25,731 nt of DNA, taken from Saccoglossus kowalevskii. Its lineage: Eukaryota > Hemichordata > Enteropneusta > Harrimaniidae. This document shows, piece after piece, positions 11,917 to 22,560 of this stretch. The notes under the pieces are model-generated. The model saw only the letters and a list, made by a program, of their open reading frames with translations. It was not told the DNA's origin and ran no database searches. The translations under genes were made by a program, and so were the position numbers. The stretch covers positions 245,394-271,124 of the forward strand of contig NW_003157232.1 in NCBI RefSeq assembly GCF_000003605.2. Reading direction: 5' to 3'. Numbering within the stretch: the first letter of the stretch is position 1; every line of letters begins with the position of its first letter.

Positions 11917-13640
11917 ACGTTCATGATACGATTTTGTACATTTCACTTTATAATGCGGTAATAATGTATTCGCTTATATTTCGCATTCTAGAATACTGAT
12001 TAAAACGCAAAAAAAAAATACAAAATATTCAGCAATGAACAAAACAAACCAAACACTATTTTTATAGCCATGTAATCAAATGTATTTAATGCTGCCTTTA
12101 ATTTGACTGCATTGGAGACATTGTTTTATGTACATTGTATTTCAAAGACCTGACACATAAACGTTAAACGCTCTATCGCCACAGGTTACAAATCTGGATC
12201 CGAGTACATCAGGCAAACACAGAAGAAGACCCTAGACTAGCAATTTATGGCATCTACGGTTTCAACATTCTACAATTTACTTCGGTGATCGGCCACTATT
12301 TTAAAATATAACCAATACAATTTGAAATTCAATCATCTATTTGACAGGGAGCCAATGTAGGTTTAGATTAGGTCTTGTACGGCATGTAGCGTATTCCCCA
12401 ATACTCAATGACGTCTTGACTGTGATGGATATAAATGTATATAAGGTCCACACCAATATATTATGGAAATATTGTTGTACAGTGTTCACCACGCGGTCTA
12501 ATATTATCCAAATGGCTGACCTGAATATATCCCAATACAAATTCACAGAGTATACACGACAACAACGCCTCTCATAGAACATGCTTTTAATTCACAAGGG
12601 TATTTCATTGCTGCCGAAGATCCGAAATTGATAGCTCGACGCTACAAAAACCACCCAGTTTCCCTGACAATAATTCATTATTCATTTACTTCTTTTCAAA
12701 ATGCCAATACGTAATGACTGCTCTGTCTGACACATGTTAAGCTTCGGGGTAACCAGATAAACGAATTTAGTAGAAGCAATGACGTCACGGAATAAACTGG
12801 ATTTTGTTCCATGACTCTCAGGGTTGTATTCACACCCAGATACAATTCTTTTTTTCCGAGTAATGCGTTGAGTGGCAATAAATATTTTACTACGAACCCT
12901 CCTTGGCATGGGTAGTACTTTAACTCGGTAGCAATTACTTTCAATGGCATATGGAAGACCTTCGATTCGCGTGAAGATTGATATGCATCTTCGGTTGACC
13001 TTATTAATCACAGCGATATGTTTACGACGCCTTCTTTTACGTTTTTGACAAATTGAATTGTGTTTTATAATAAACTATTTATTTTACGTTGTTATTTAAT
13101 TGTTATCCTAAGAATACTTAAATTATGTTTATGAGTACCTAGTAAATATATTTTATGGAAATTCAGGGCGGTGTTAGAAATTATTGCCTTGGATATTACT
13201 ATTCATGTAATTCTTTGCCAGTTGTGCACTAGGCCGTAACTCATTCATGCTTGGTTTCACACCCCGAGGAATAATAATATAAACTATCATGGGGGTTACA
13301 AGTACTAAAGTTGGCCGTAAAAATATACACGTAAGCGTTTTAAGTAGTATTTTGATTGTCGATTGGTCGTTAATGTTTTGCCTTAGAGCGTCTCAGGTAG
13401 ACACCATCAAACCTGAATATGACCCATTAAAATAGGTAGTCACACGTGGGGCTCGAGAATATGTGGTCCTTTCTTCACGGTTCCGATACGGAGAATATAC
13501 TTTGGTGTCGGCATGATCATGTGATTTTCTTCGTATTTTTCAACTATTTATTCTCAAGAACCACATCAACAGGGGAAAGAACACTTTCAGCATTTGAGAA
13601 TGATAATTACATGAATAATTTCTTTGCAATCACTATTATT

Positions 13641-13715
13641 TTGCACGAATTTATATAGCGCCGAAATCCTCAACGACGTCACGCTCAAGGGTGCTGCACA
13701 TTATTACCCTGGCCA
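13641..13715. repeat. Fragment of a TATAGCGC-type dispersed repeat
   Basis: The stretch reads TTGCACGAATTTATATAGCG, then CTCAACGACG, ACGCTCAAGGGTGCTG, and ACATTATTACCCTGGCC. The order TTTATATAGCGC, CTCAAGG-GCT, CACATTATTACCC resembles a dispersed repeat that I recall from many aquatic invertebrate genomes. That identification rests on memory of the pattern, not on a database search. Confidence 0.4.
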
Positions 13716-16456
13716 GTTACAACAAATGATATGAACTTTATTCGGAATTAACGTCCTCGTGTGTGAATATATCTCATTTAACATAACGTGTTTGAAAGGT
13801 GTAATTTGGCTAAGATAGATTGTGTTGAGTGAACACTAATTAACTGACCTATCATATTACTGTAACAGTACATTTACCTTTCAGCTTGGTGTAGCCACCA
13901 ACATTCTGCAACAAAATCAACTTCATGTACTTAATTTGTACGAGGTCATAGTGAGGTTTATTGTTACCCGGGGCCTTAAGTCAAGTTCTTCATTTGGGAT
14001 ATATCTTAGCCCAACCGACATCTAAACGAGAGGGATATATACGGTCAATAAGGCTCCCAGAGCATAATACACTATAGTATGTGTGTGGAATTTAGCAGGT
14101 CTATGTGTTAAATAGAATCAAAGCCTTGATCTTACATTTCCTACTAAAACGCGATATTAGGCTGGTTTATTGCCCTTCGAGGGGTCACGGTGGTTGCAGA
14201 CACATCGTAAAAGTCCAGTGTCATAACTAGCTATGCAGCGTTTCATGCCAGCAAACAAAATTAAAAACATAGATCCAGTACCCTTCTGCAGTCACTTGCA
14301 TTATACATTTGAGATCGAGTGGAGAGAACTTAGCAAAGTTGGTTTCACGTAGTCAACACAGCCCTAGCACTTAATATAAGAATCAGGTCACGAATTTCAA
14401 TGCCGTGTCTACCAGGCTTGAGCACATTTCTAATTTATCGGCCTTAACGTTAACATGACGTATACGAAAGCTCTTAAATGAAACGCCACCACCATGTGAA
14501 TAAAGAAAATCTATATTCTCGCCCCTTTGACAGCTACTACTATACCAATCGAAGTGAATAGAAACTAAGCTTAAGAAATGAACAAAGACGATTGTTTCTT
14601 TAAAATTCCATCATGTTTATGATCCGATCTTCTTAAGGGGGATTGAGAGGTACTTCAAAACACGACGATTGGCCACTTAACAACCTGACAAAATAAACAG
14701 CATGTACTGTCCACTGTCTAGAATGATAATAGTAATACACAACCCAAAGCCTAGAGTGTTTGAATCTCGAGCTCCAGTGAAGTCGCCTGCGGAAACAATT
14801 ACAATATTCCCATCGATGTATAATATTTTTGTTTAATTGCGTCTGTTATAAAAAAATGCAACTGTACGAAAAGTTACTGCTTTGCTTATGTAAATGATTG
14901 GTTCAGATTCGTTTTTCTTTTAGTGAATAAATAAAAAATGACAAAATTAAGGGTACATTATACATCCTTAGGACGAACCGGTGACATACTATAAACTTGT
15001 CTTTTTAGCTAGCATGTTATTTTAGCTATTTTTGCTAATCTGTAATTTCGCTATTTCAAAATGTAGCTATTTAGTAGTACATTCTCACAATAAAATTGCT
15101 GGCACATCAGCCCAAATCGCTAAAACAGTAATTTGAAGTATTTGCTTAGAAACGCGTGTATGGTTTGTTGGTAAGTCTGAAGGTCAAGTATATATAAATT
15201 ATTGCACAATATGTAAATGTAAGACTTAGCAATACATTTATTGTATGCAGATACCGATGTCTAAGACAATTGCTGGAAACTTTATTATGATCAATATAGA
15301 AATGGACAACAACTTTTTGTTTTAAATAATTGATATTACTATTGTAAAAAAAAAATCAAAATGTTCTTATTGATATGCAAATGAAAACTAGTTTCGGGTC
15401 AGTGGGAATGGTTAATAGATTATGCACATTTTCAACGGTGATAACACAATATCAAATATTATCATATTCATATTTATTCTGTAATATGCTGATTCAACAC
15501 GTTTCATGTGAAGTACAATACATTTCAATTAGAATAAGTCATATCTATAAGTTCTTGGTTGTATGACAAAACATTGTAACATTGTATATGTAAGCATTCA
15601 TACTTTGCAATAATTTCAATGTAGTTTTGTTTACACTGGAAGGTCGAAGAAATCTATTAAATGAAGGTGTCCGGTCGCACGTTTTATAGGTTCAGGGCCT
15701 AGCACTCCTCCCCCGTGATAATTCATGCAGCCTGCTACACAAACACTAATCGCATTGTCCTTCTGGCGTGCTCTGTATTGCCACTGAAGTCTTAATCTAA
15801 CGGTTACTACATTGCATTCATTTTGACAATATTATGCTGATTTGTGGACCCCATTTTAGAGATCAACACAATATTATTAAAAAGCCTACACACCTTAGAC
15901 TTGACATTGGGGGTCAATCGTTCCTGTGTACGATTGAACAGTTGGACGGTTTGTAGTTTGAAAATAACACTAATCATAACATTTTGTATCTATTGTGTTG
16001 TCGTAAATGTATGGACACCGGGGAAGCAAACATCTATGTGAAGTACACGTGTCTATATACATTGGAACTAAAAACGTGCTCAACGGGATCAGCAGTTCAG
16101 CTAATTTTAAGTCTACAGTAATCACTGTACTAAACCCTAAACGTGGACCTAAATTTAAAAGTAAAAATATCACAGTGAACCTCTCGTCGAATTACATGAG
16201 ACGTCGTCATTGGTCGATTGTATTAGTATTTGAAAGAGGCATAGTTTCCGATTTTACCACGAAACAAATAAATAAACATCAAATATTGGTATTGAAATAA
16301 ATAATAACAGCTTCAAACATATCACGCATAAACGAATGTTTTATACGTTGTCGATAATTTTTACAGTGGTTAGGACTGCATGGTCGAGCGCCGGGTTTGG
16401 TGGTATGTTCTTGTACTTGATACTGTTCAGGCCACCGCGAGCAATGCCGACCTATG
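13716..16456. other. Intergenic region downstream of the FAM124-like gene
   Basis: No recognisable gene. An AT-rich stretch at about 15005-15075 repeats GCTATTT loosely. The strand downstream of the FAM124-like stop (16456 back to 16001) shows no canonical AATAAA or ATTAAA on the - strand, so its 3' end is not predicted. Short open frames at 15375-15566, 15844-16041 and 16007-16300 have no family signal. Confidence 0.55.
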
Positions 16457-17596
16457 TCATACTAATGTTGCAGCCAGTTGAAAATCCTCTGACTCAGTTG
16501 TTTTTTGGCATTGTTTGCCAGTTTTGAACAGTTCGTCTAATTGCATTTCCTCAATTGATGAATCGTAAACTGCTGAATCACTGGAGTTCGACAATAGATT
16601 CATGCTGTCCGGAGTGTATACGTCGGCCTCAAAGCTGTATGCGCCGCTATCGTAACTGTCCGAGAAACTGACCTCGCTTTTCGCATCATCTGCAAAATCA
16701 ACGGAGAACATGCTGCACACATCATCAAGGTCCATATCATCAATATCTACCACGCTGTTTTCATTTTCTTTTATTGGTTCAGTTTCCTCTAGAATAATAA
16801 TATTGCCCTCTGGGTCACAGGTCATAAACGCGTCCTCGCCATTGATTTTTCGAACATCGCAACATAGGACGGATTCAAGTTCACAAATGTTCCTAATTTT
16901 GAAATGTAGACAAGCAGATTTGACGGGGCGTGGCTTTAACTTAGCGGAATACTTCAGAGCCAGTTGAATATCAATTCCTGGTTGAGAATAAATATTGAAC
17001 AAACAAAAACCCGGTTTCTTGGAAGTAATTGGCTTGCCTAAAACACAGCGATAAAATTCTACCATTAGACTGAAGTTAGTCACAAATATAGAGAATCTGA
17101 GATGTTCTTTGCCGTAATGCACCGGACACACTGATACTAACGGGTACTCAGGACTTGCAATATAAAAATCCTGCCTCGCCGCAGTACTGCGCTGCCCGCG
17201 ACAGTTTCTCGAACTGAGTTCTATCTTGTGGTGAAATCGAAATGGCGGTTTTGCGAGACAGTTCATGGCCGACTGCGCTGAATTTTCTCCCTGTTGTTCT
17301 TCTAACAGGAATAGCATGAGACTCAGAGCTGGTGTGTCAATGGATTCGTCAGCACGATTAGCTTTACCTTGTGGCGTACAACTGGACGTACAAATTTGAC
17401 CATTCAGCCGTGATCTGTTTTCACTGATCGTCACGAACTGGAAAACAGGGTCGATCCATTTCAACAGCGGATGGAAGATTCGACGAAGCCCTTTTGCCTC
17501 TCCTTCCCGTGGTCGTAAATTAAGTGTACATTTATACGGATCGGAAAGTCTTGTAGCTGGAGTGGTTTTCTCTACTAATGTTCGGAGTTCCTCCAT
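16457..17596 (-). CDS. FAM124-family protein (glyoxalase/VOC-like fold), single exon
   Basis: An uninterrupted 379-aa frame starts at ATG 17596-17594 in good context (G at -3 and +4) and stops at TGA 16459-16457. Residues about 19-270 match the FAM124 domain: DPYKCTLNLRPREGEAKGL (19-37), a WIDP segment (47-50), LSLMLFLLEEQ (91-101), QDFYIASP (142-149), the hallmark PVHYGKE (158-164), FCLFNIYSQPGIDIQLAL (197-214) and CDPEGNIIILEE (260-271), the last like the closing strand of a glyoxalase-type module. Residues after about 275 form an acidic, Ser/Asp-rich, probably disordered tail. FAM124 proteins have no established biochemical role, so no enzyme activity is assigned. As far as I recall, vertebrate family members have introns within the coding region; here the whole domain lies in one exon. 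The gene is divergent from the 113-aa ORF at 17832. Confidence 0.88.
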   Translation of the reverse strand: MEELRTLVEKTTPATRLSDPYKCTLNLRPREGEAKGLRRIFHPLLKWIDPVFQFVTISENRSRLNGQICTSSCTPQGKANRADESIDTPALSLMLFLLEEQQGENSAQSAMNCLAKPPFRFHHKIELSSRNCRGQRSTAARQDFYIASPEYPLVSVCPVHYGKEHLRFSIFVTNFSLMVEFYRCVLGKPITSKKPGFCLFNIYSQPGIDIQLALKYSAKLKPRPVKSACLHFKIRNICELESVLCCDVRKINGEDAFMTCDPEGNIIILEETEPIKENENSVVDIDDMDLDDVCSMFSVDFADDAKSEVSFSDSYDSGAYSFEADVYTPDSMNLLSNSSDSAVYDSSIEEMQLDELFKTGKQCQKTTESEDFQLAATLV

Positions 17597-17831
17597 TGCG
17601 AAATGTTCTCAGTACCCGAGTGTGAATAATATCGACAAATGAACGATGAATTACGACCTCAGTCGAAAGTGATATACTCACACACGAACACCCTTCTTCA
17701 ACTACCACTGAGAAAACACTCCCCAAACTGTATATAGTGTCTATATCCGTAAGAAAAATGACCAGAGATGTCCTCTTAACTGAAACCTTTCTTCGAACGA
17801 CTATTAATGTTTTGTTAGTCCATGATGACAA
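17597..17831. promoter_or_regulatory. Putative bidirectional promoter between divergent genes
   Basis: These 235 bp separate the start codons of the - strand FAM124-like gene and the + strand 113-aa ORF. A TATATA sequence (17731-17736) lies about 135 bp upstream of the FAM124-like start and about 100 bp upstream of the other start. The spacing fits a shared promoter. Transcription start sites are not known, and TATA-like strings are common in DNA this AT-rich. Confidence 0.35.
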
Positions 17832-18173
17832 ATGGCAGCTCCATTGCGATGTCTGAATATCGAATTTTTCATGAAGGATGACGGCCCAGAGCTCTCCACA
17901 TTGCAGTATCCAAACACCGAACTGGCGGACGCGGATAAACGGCAGGCTATGATATATTTGTCAGGTTTCAATAAACCAAACGCTCCCAACAAAGAAGGCA
18001 TTTTAACTTCACTAACTCGTGTGAACAATAGCCGCAAGCTGACTATCGAATACGTCATCGCCCTGAGGGCGTACGATTCGAAGCTTATCACGCTCACAAT
18101 GCCGGGCTATTTTATATGCTTGGATAAATCACCGACCGATACCTATGTGCGCAGATCACCGGAGAGTTTTTAG
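17832..18173 (+). CDS. Unrecognised 113-aa protein, divergent partner of FAM124-like gene
   Basis: The ATG at 17832 follows an in-frame TGA only four bases upstream (17826-17828), so the start is well set, and the stop is TAG at 18171-18173. Base composition and codon choice here (for example CTG, GCG, GAC and ACC) are more gene-like than the surrounding AT-rich DNA. The N-terminal part (MAAPLRCLNIEFFMKDDGP, then YPNTELADADKRQAM) alternates hydrophobic strand and helix segments. I considered a longin-like start but cannot support it. No signal peptide or membrane helix is visible. It may be a complete small protein or the first exon of a longer gene: GT dinucleotides occur (for instance after TCAG near 17960) but none is convincing. 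The overlapping - strand frame is taken as a shadow. Confidence 0.5.
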   Translation: MAAPLRCLNIEFFMKDDGPELSTLQYPNTELADADKRQAMIYLSGFNKPNAPNKEGILTSLTRVNNSRKLTIEYVIALRAYDSKLITLTMPGYFICLDKSPTDTYVRRSPESF

Positions 18174-19814
18174 AAGGGCAGCTGTACCATGGTCTTGTAT
18201 TCATACGAAAGTAATGCACCAAAGTCACGTAGATGGCGCCCTGATGGACAACATTGTCTATAACCTAAGATCATCAATGGCACATTACTTCGGTTCAACT
18301 ATGCCAGAATGTCAAATGTTATCTCATAATACACGTTGTACCATCATGTGAATATGCTAACATAGTTATAAAATGACAGGCAAATATCCAAAAAAAATAA
18401 TAAGTGTAAAATAATTTTGTTACAGTTTTTAAAATTATAAAATCAACAATTGAACTGAAAGAAATGGTAATTAATATTTCACATTAAACACTGCCTAACC
18501 ACGAAACCCGCATTACAATGCTGTCTTGTAGTACGAACATTTAAAGGTTAGACGTAACGGGAAGACGAGTAACCTTTATTGACGAAACGCTGTCGTGTTT
18601 ACTGTCAAATTTAAATGAAAACTGTTGGCCTATCCGAGGGTATATTGTTCAGTTGGTCTACCTGTGGCTCCAATTGTCTAATGTCAGACATACTGGCGCC
18701 AAAATGCACTGACGAGAACTGTAACGTTTTCGCGCATTCTTTCCTTACCTCATGCTTCCTATATATCCCGTGCAACCGAAGTGATTATTTCTTACAAATG
18801 CACAAAAACTGGCTAAAATACAGTGAAAACTGTGACGTAAATGCCGACAGACACTTAGTGGGTGCTTGATATACCGGCGTCATACTGGCGGCAGAACACC
18901 ACTAAGGGCGCGCACTTTTCTAGTTCCTTTTTCTGGCAGATTCTTCCATTATTTTTCAAGTAGGTGGCCTATAGTATGGATGACATACATGTTGGCCTGC
19001 CGTGTCGAAGGTGTGAAAACATAATGAACAGGAATCTGAAAAGAAAGTTCTTCACAGACATCAGTCTGTGCATTGCGTTTTGCATTCACAATGCATTAGG
19101 TATAATAGTTTATTTAACCTATATCCACAATTATCCAATTTAATACCATGCCCGATTGACAACAATACTATAATTAGGCCAACTAAAAATATTTATGTTT
19201 ACTGAGTTATCCGTGCCGAAAAAACGTGCGTTTTCTGGGAATATTAAATTATTTCGCGATATTGATATTTTTTGAATGATGACATTATGTTTAAGCTCTA
19301 CCGGGTACACAGACAATAAACACAACGTTACACACTGAGGTGTATTTCTAGTGTATTTGTTTATAGAGCATGGCCGTGGACAGTTCCATACGACCATAAC
19401 ATATTGAAATAATTTCTAGATATGAGGATAATCTGGTTGGTTGTAATTGGGTTTCGTTTCTGCATAAAAAGAGTATACAGGTGTGTTGCCATGAATGCGA
19501 GTCTAATAATTTTCACGCAGGATTTGATATCCAAAACTGCAGCTAGATTGTTGAAAACCGGTTCACATGTTAAACTTTGAAGATCCTGTGCTATGATGAA
19601 AGGTTGATGACCCCCTATTTCTGGATGGAATGCATGCTGACAAAGGTCCGCATGGCACATTTCAGAAATATCTAGTTGTGCAATGTATTCATTCATTAAC
19701 CATGGTGCTTGTACCAACATGTCGAGGACTGAAAATGAGACATTTGTAATTACAGGTATACTATTCCACGCATCGTGAAAAATCGTTTCGTATTATATGT
19801 AAGGGGGTATTTGA

Positions 19815-19889
19815 ATATCTGTGTACGACGAGATATGTGACAGGTTGGAGGGCATCAATTATGGTTAATAACCTGTCGCTCACAGATAT
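19815..19889. repeat. Nested imperfect inverted repeat
   Basis: The outer arms are ATATCTGTG (19815-19823) and CACAGATAT (19881-19889). The inner arms are GACAGGTT (19839-19846) and AACCTGTC (19870-19877). Both pairs are perfect, and the loop is 23 bp. It may be a palindromic MITE remnant or a structured transcript. Confidence 0.65.
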
Positions 19890-20301
19890 ACTCAATCAAA
19901 TTCCACTTTAAATTGACACAGAATTGGGATAGGTACTTTTATGACACTTGTTCGTTATCCGGATTGTATTGGAAGCCATTGCAAATGTGTGTTATTGATC
20001 GGTGATAAAACAAGTATACGCACTGTTGCTAAATATTGAGACATAGCTAGCATCATGATAGAACCTATGTCAGCATTAGGTTGTCAGTTCGGTAAGCATT
20101 GAAGTTTAAAGTTCACCCGAGCCGATCTGCAAACAACGCAGTATTAGCTAGTGGACAATACAACTGTCAATCTGTGTGCTGCTCAGTGCACGCTAAATGA
20201 CCCAGATATCCTCTTCGTAAAAAGTAGCAGATTTTTGTAGGTTCATTTTTTTATTCAGCCTAACCAGTTATTATTAATGGCCTGTCGATGTTAGTAACAT
20301 A

Positions 20302-20317
20302 TCACACGTACGTGTGA
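20302..20317. repeat. Perfect 16-bp palindrome TCACACGTACGTGTGA
   Basis: The 16 bases are self-complementary. They sit between two near-copies of CAGCCTAAC followed by a GTTAT stretch (one from about 20258, the other from about 20327). The palindrome could be a dimeric factor site (it contains CACGTACGTG) or the junction of a small inverted duplication. Confidence 0.7.
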
Positions 20318-21200
20318 AATAACCCCAGCCTAACTGTTATGTATATCATGCAGTTCACGGAGGTTTTATGCAATGTTAAATGTTACACCTTACAGGATAA
20401 AACCGATTGCGAATGCCAAACTACAATAAACCAATGTCATGTAACGTTATTGTTTTAGCGTGACTTCTATTCCTATGATGTGATTACCTCTGCGCAGAAA
20501 CCGCGTTAATCTATGTATATAGTATGTGGTATTGTTTTTACACTGTATTATATGATTTGTTTTGAAATACACAAACGGTGCACGTGGCAAACTTTGAACA
20601 TTACAATACGGACTGGGTAGGGGATAATTCCATCTTATATGCCCAATCTACGATAACCATACAATCAATGGTTTTATAAACTATTCAAGAGATTGGTATT
20701 TTAGTTTTAGTACGGTCCAGGCCCGTAGTTTGGGGGAGTTCGGGGGGTTCAGTCGAACCGCCTAAATTTTGGAAGTGAATATAATTATGGTCGTAAATTA
20801 GTACATATTAAAACAAACAATAATAATTAAAATAATTATCATCGTTTAAATCACTTGACCAACATCAGACTCGGTCGAAATTGCACAGTAATAAGCATTT
20901 TGATGGCAACGAGCTTCAATCGTGAAGTTATACCGGCTTTGATTGGCTGTTGCTGAGTTGGGAGGCTAGACAGTAGTCAATCCAAAAAAAGTTGTTATAA
21001 ATGGGCAAGCTGTTATAAATCAGCCAAATGTAGTCAACTTATTGTATTAGTGCGTGTAGCCTGTGTTATTGGAAAATAGTGTACAGCTACGGATTGAAAA
21101 GATCATTGAAAAAAATACCGAAGATTTATAATCAGCAAAATAGTTCGATCACGGGTTGTATAGTCTAAGAGCCAACAATTTACTCCACTGTGCTGCTTCA

Positions 21201-21424
21201 GCACTGAAAGTATGCTATGAATTATACTTTTCAAACATATTTTATGAATAATATTTGTGACCATTTCCTTGATAAGCTGCGAGTGTGAGCCCAATTTCTC
21301 CACATTGAGAAGATTGAATACATGTACATACATGGGGCAAGCTCTAGCTTTGCTCCACATTCATCAACAAATCGATTTTTATCGTGTTGTGGATACGTTC
21401 GCAAAGTTACATCCAATGAGGATA
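21201..21424 (+). pseudogene. hAT transposase C-terminal dimerisation region, broken
   Basis: The frame from about 21276 reads SCECEPNFSTLRRLN, then GQALALLHIHQQIDFYRVVD and TFAKLHPMR. This is the hAT-family C-terminal dimerisation signature, usually CERxFSxLRRLK with a later LxLLHIH motif. Just upstream, in a different frame, ALKVCYELYFSNIF matches the preceding family segment, so a frameshift separates the two parts. Against family members, a few residues are missing between the LRRLN and LALLHIH motifs. Upstream sequence to the left terminal repeat shows no catalytic-domain remnant that I could identify. The relic is non-functional. Confidence 0.75.
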
Positions 21425-21689
21425 ACTTATGTAATATATTGTGTGATATGCCAAAGTCTGTTATCAGAGTAGTGTGCTACACAAACTATTGTCAGTTTTA
21501 TTTTTACATAAATGACATATCATGTAAACAAAATTATGTTACAAGAAAATGAAATAAAAATAAGGGGCCACCGTAATCGCTCAATAAAATACAGTGAAGC
21601 TAGAATGTTTTATCTGTTTTAGAACATATTACTATTTTTTTTGGCAAGCATATATCCCAATATCTTATAATTTTTTTCGGTAACATATG

Positions 21690-22560
21690 ATGAAAAAGAT
21701 GATAAAAAAAAACAGATTTACAGTGAACCAAAACATTTATATGCTGTAAAAAAACTTGGTGGTATGCCATTGGATAGAGCATTTAATTTGTTTGATGCAA
21801 TCATTGTGACAGCTATTTGTTATGGTAGCGAGATATAGGGGTACGAATACTATTCGGAGATCATCGAAAGCCTGAGAGTACGAACTGATAGTTCTACGAA
21901 TGTTGGGTGAATGTTGAAGGCTGCCATTATTCTTTGTTTATTTCAAGCGTTGTATATCATATTGGTTGAAATTATTTTAAGTAAAAAATAGCCGGTACCA
22001 GAAAACATGTCATATAATGTTTAAACAATTAGAGTAGACTGGAAGACTTACTTGGACAACCCACATACAAAAATCTCCTGTTCAAATCTGGTTTCGACGT
22101 TGTCTGATTTAAATAACAAGTTGGGGATACTGCAAATTTCTTAGAGATATTTACTCAATGGCATGCCTCAATTTCACAATCATCCAGGCTGTGTACTTAC
22201 GGAAAAATCAAAGTAGTATTAGAACCTGGGAGATACTTAAATTGATTGGCAAGCAATTATAGGCTAAAATATATACTGGCGAATTTTCGCTGTTTTGGCC
22301 ATAAACTTAATATTGATTTAGGCAGACACATGAAAATACCGATATATCAAAGAATTTGTAGTTTTTGTAATAATACGTTTGAATTCAGAGTGGTAGAAAA
22401 CGAAACTTACATTGTTTTTATATGTCCATTATATAATGATCTAAGGGCTGATCTTTTGCCAATAACACTATGCAATTATGCAAATAATACTGACAGTCAC
22501 GAAACAGTATCACGGCTATGTGCGCTAACACCTGCGAAAAGCGAAAAACCTTAAAATGCA
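21690..22560 (+). pseudogene. Non-LTR retrotransposon (LINE) 3' ORF relic
   Basis: Two blocks in different frames match the end of a LINE reverse-transcriptase ORF. The first (about 21721-21870) reads LYAVKKLGGMPLDRAFNLFD, then a CYGSEI segment with GYEYY after it. Family members usually have Trp in the form YGSEIWG; here that codon is TAG (21836-21838). The second (22246-22554) reads LKYILANFRCFGHKLNIDLG and a terminal zinc-knuckle-like RICSFCNN with CPLYNDLR. Stops and at least one frameshift lie between them. The upstream RT palm and endonuclease are absent, as is usual for 5'-truncated copies. The position inside the hAT ends implies insertion into that element. The clade is not assigned beyond a jockey/CR1/L2-like type. 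Confidence 0.72.

Larger units (their letters stand above)
9365..13640. other. Intergenic region, no recognisable gene
   Basis: No recognised gene. The region holds a nested inverted repeat (9906-9956), a (GTTT)n tract with a C10 run (about 11867-11916), two perfect TGACGTCA octamers (11115-11122 and 12780-12787) and a short CACACCT/AGGTGTG inverted repeat (11595-11618). A 109-codon open frame on the - strand (12682-13011) shows no domain and was not accepted. Confidence 0.6.
18174..20717. other. Intergenic region, no recognisable gene
   Basis: Open frames up to 119 codons (19361-19720, - strand) occur without any family signature. A 68-codon frame starting at 18145 overlaps the end of the 113-aa ORF and could contain further exon sequence, but nothing supports this. 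Structured elements at 19815-19889 and 20302-20317 are listed separately. Confidence 0.55.

Noticed and set aside
12682-13011. 109-codon frame on the - strand
   Set aside because: It is Lys/Arg-rich without motifs, two overlapping frames in the same DNA are equally open, and nothing supports coding.
17804-18097. 97-codon - strand frame opposite the 113-aa ORF
   Set aside because: The + strand frame has better composition and a start set by an adjacent stop; the - strand frame is its shadow.
19361-19720. 119-codon frame on the - strand
   Set aside because: No recognisable domain, and it sits in sequence with intergenic composition; no start or splice support.
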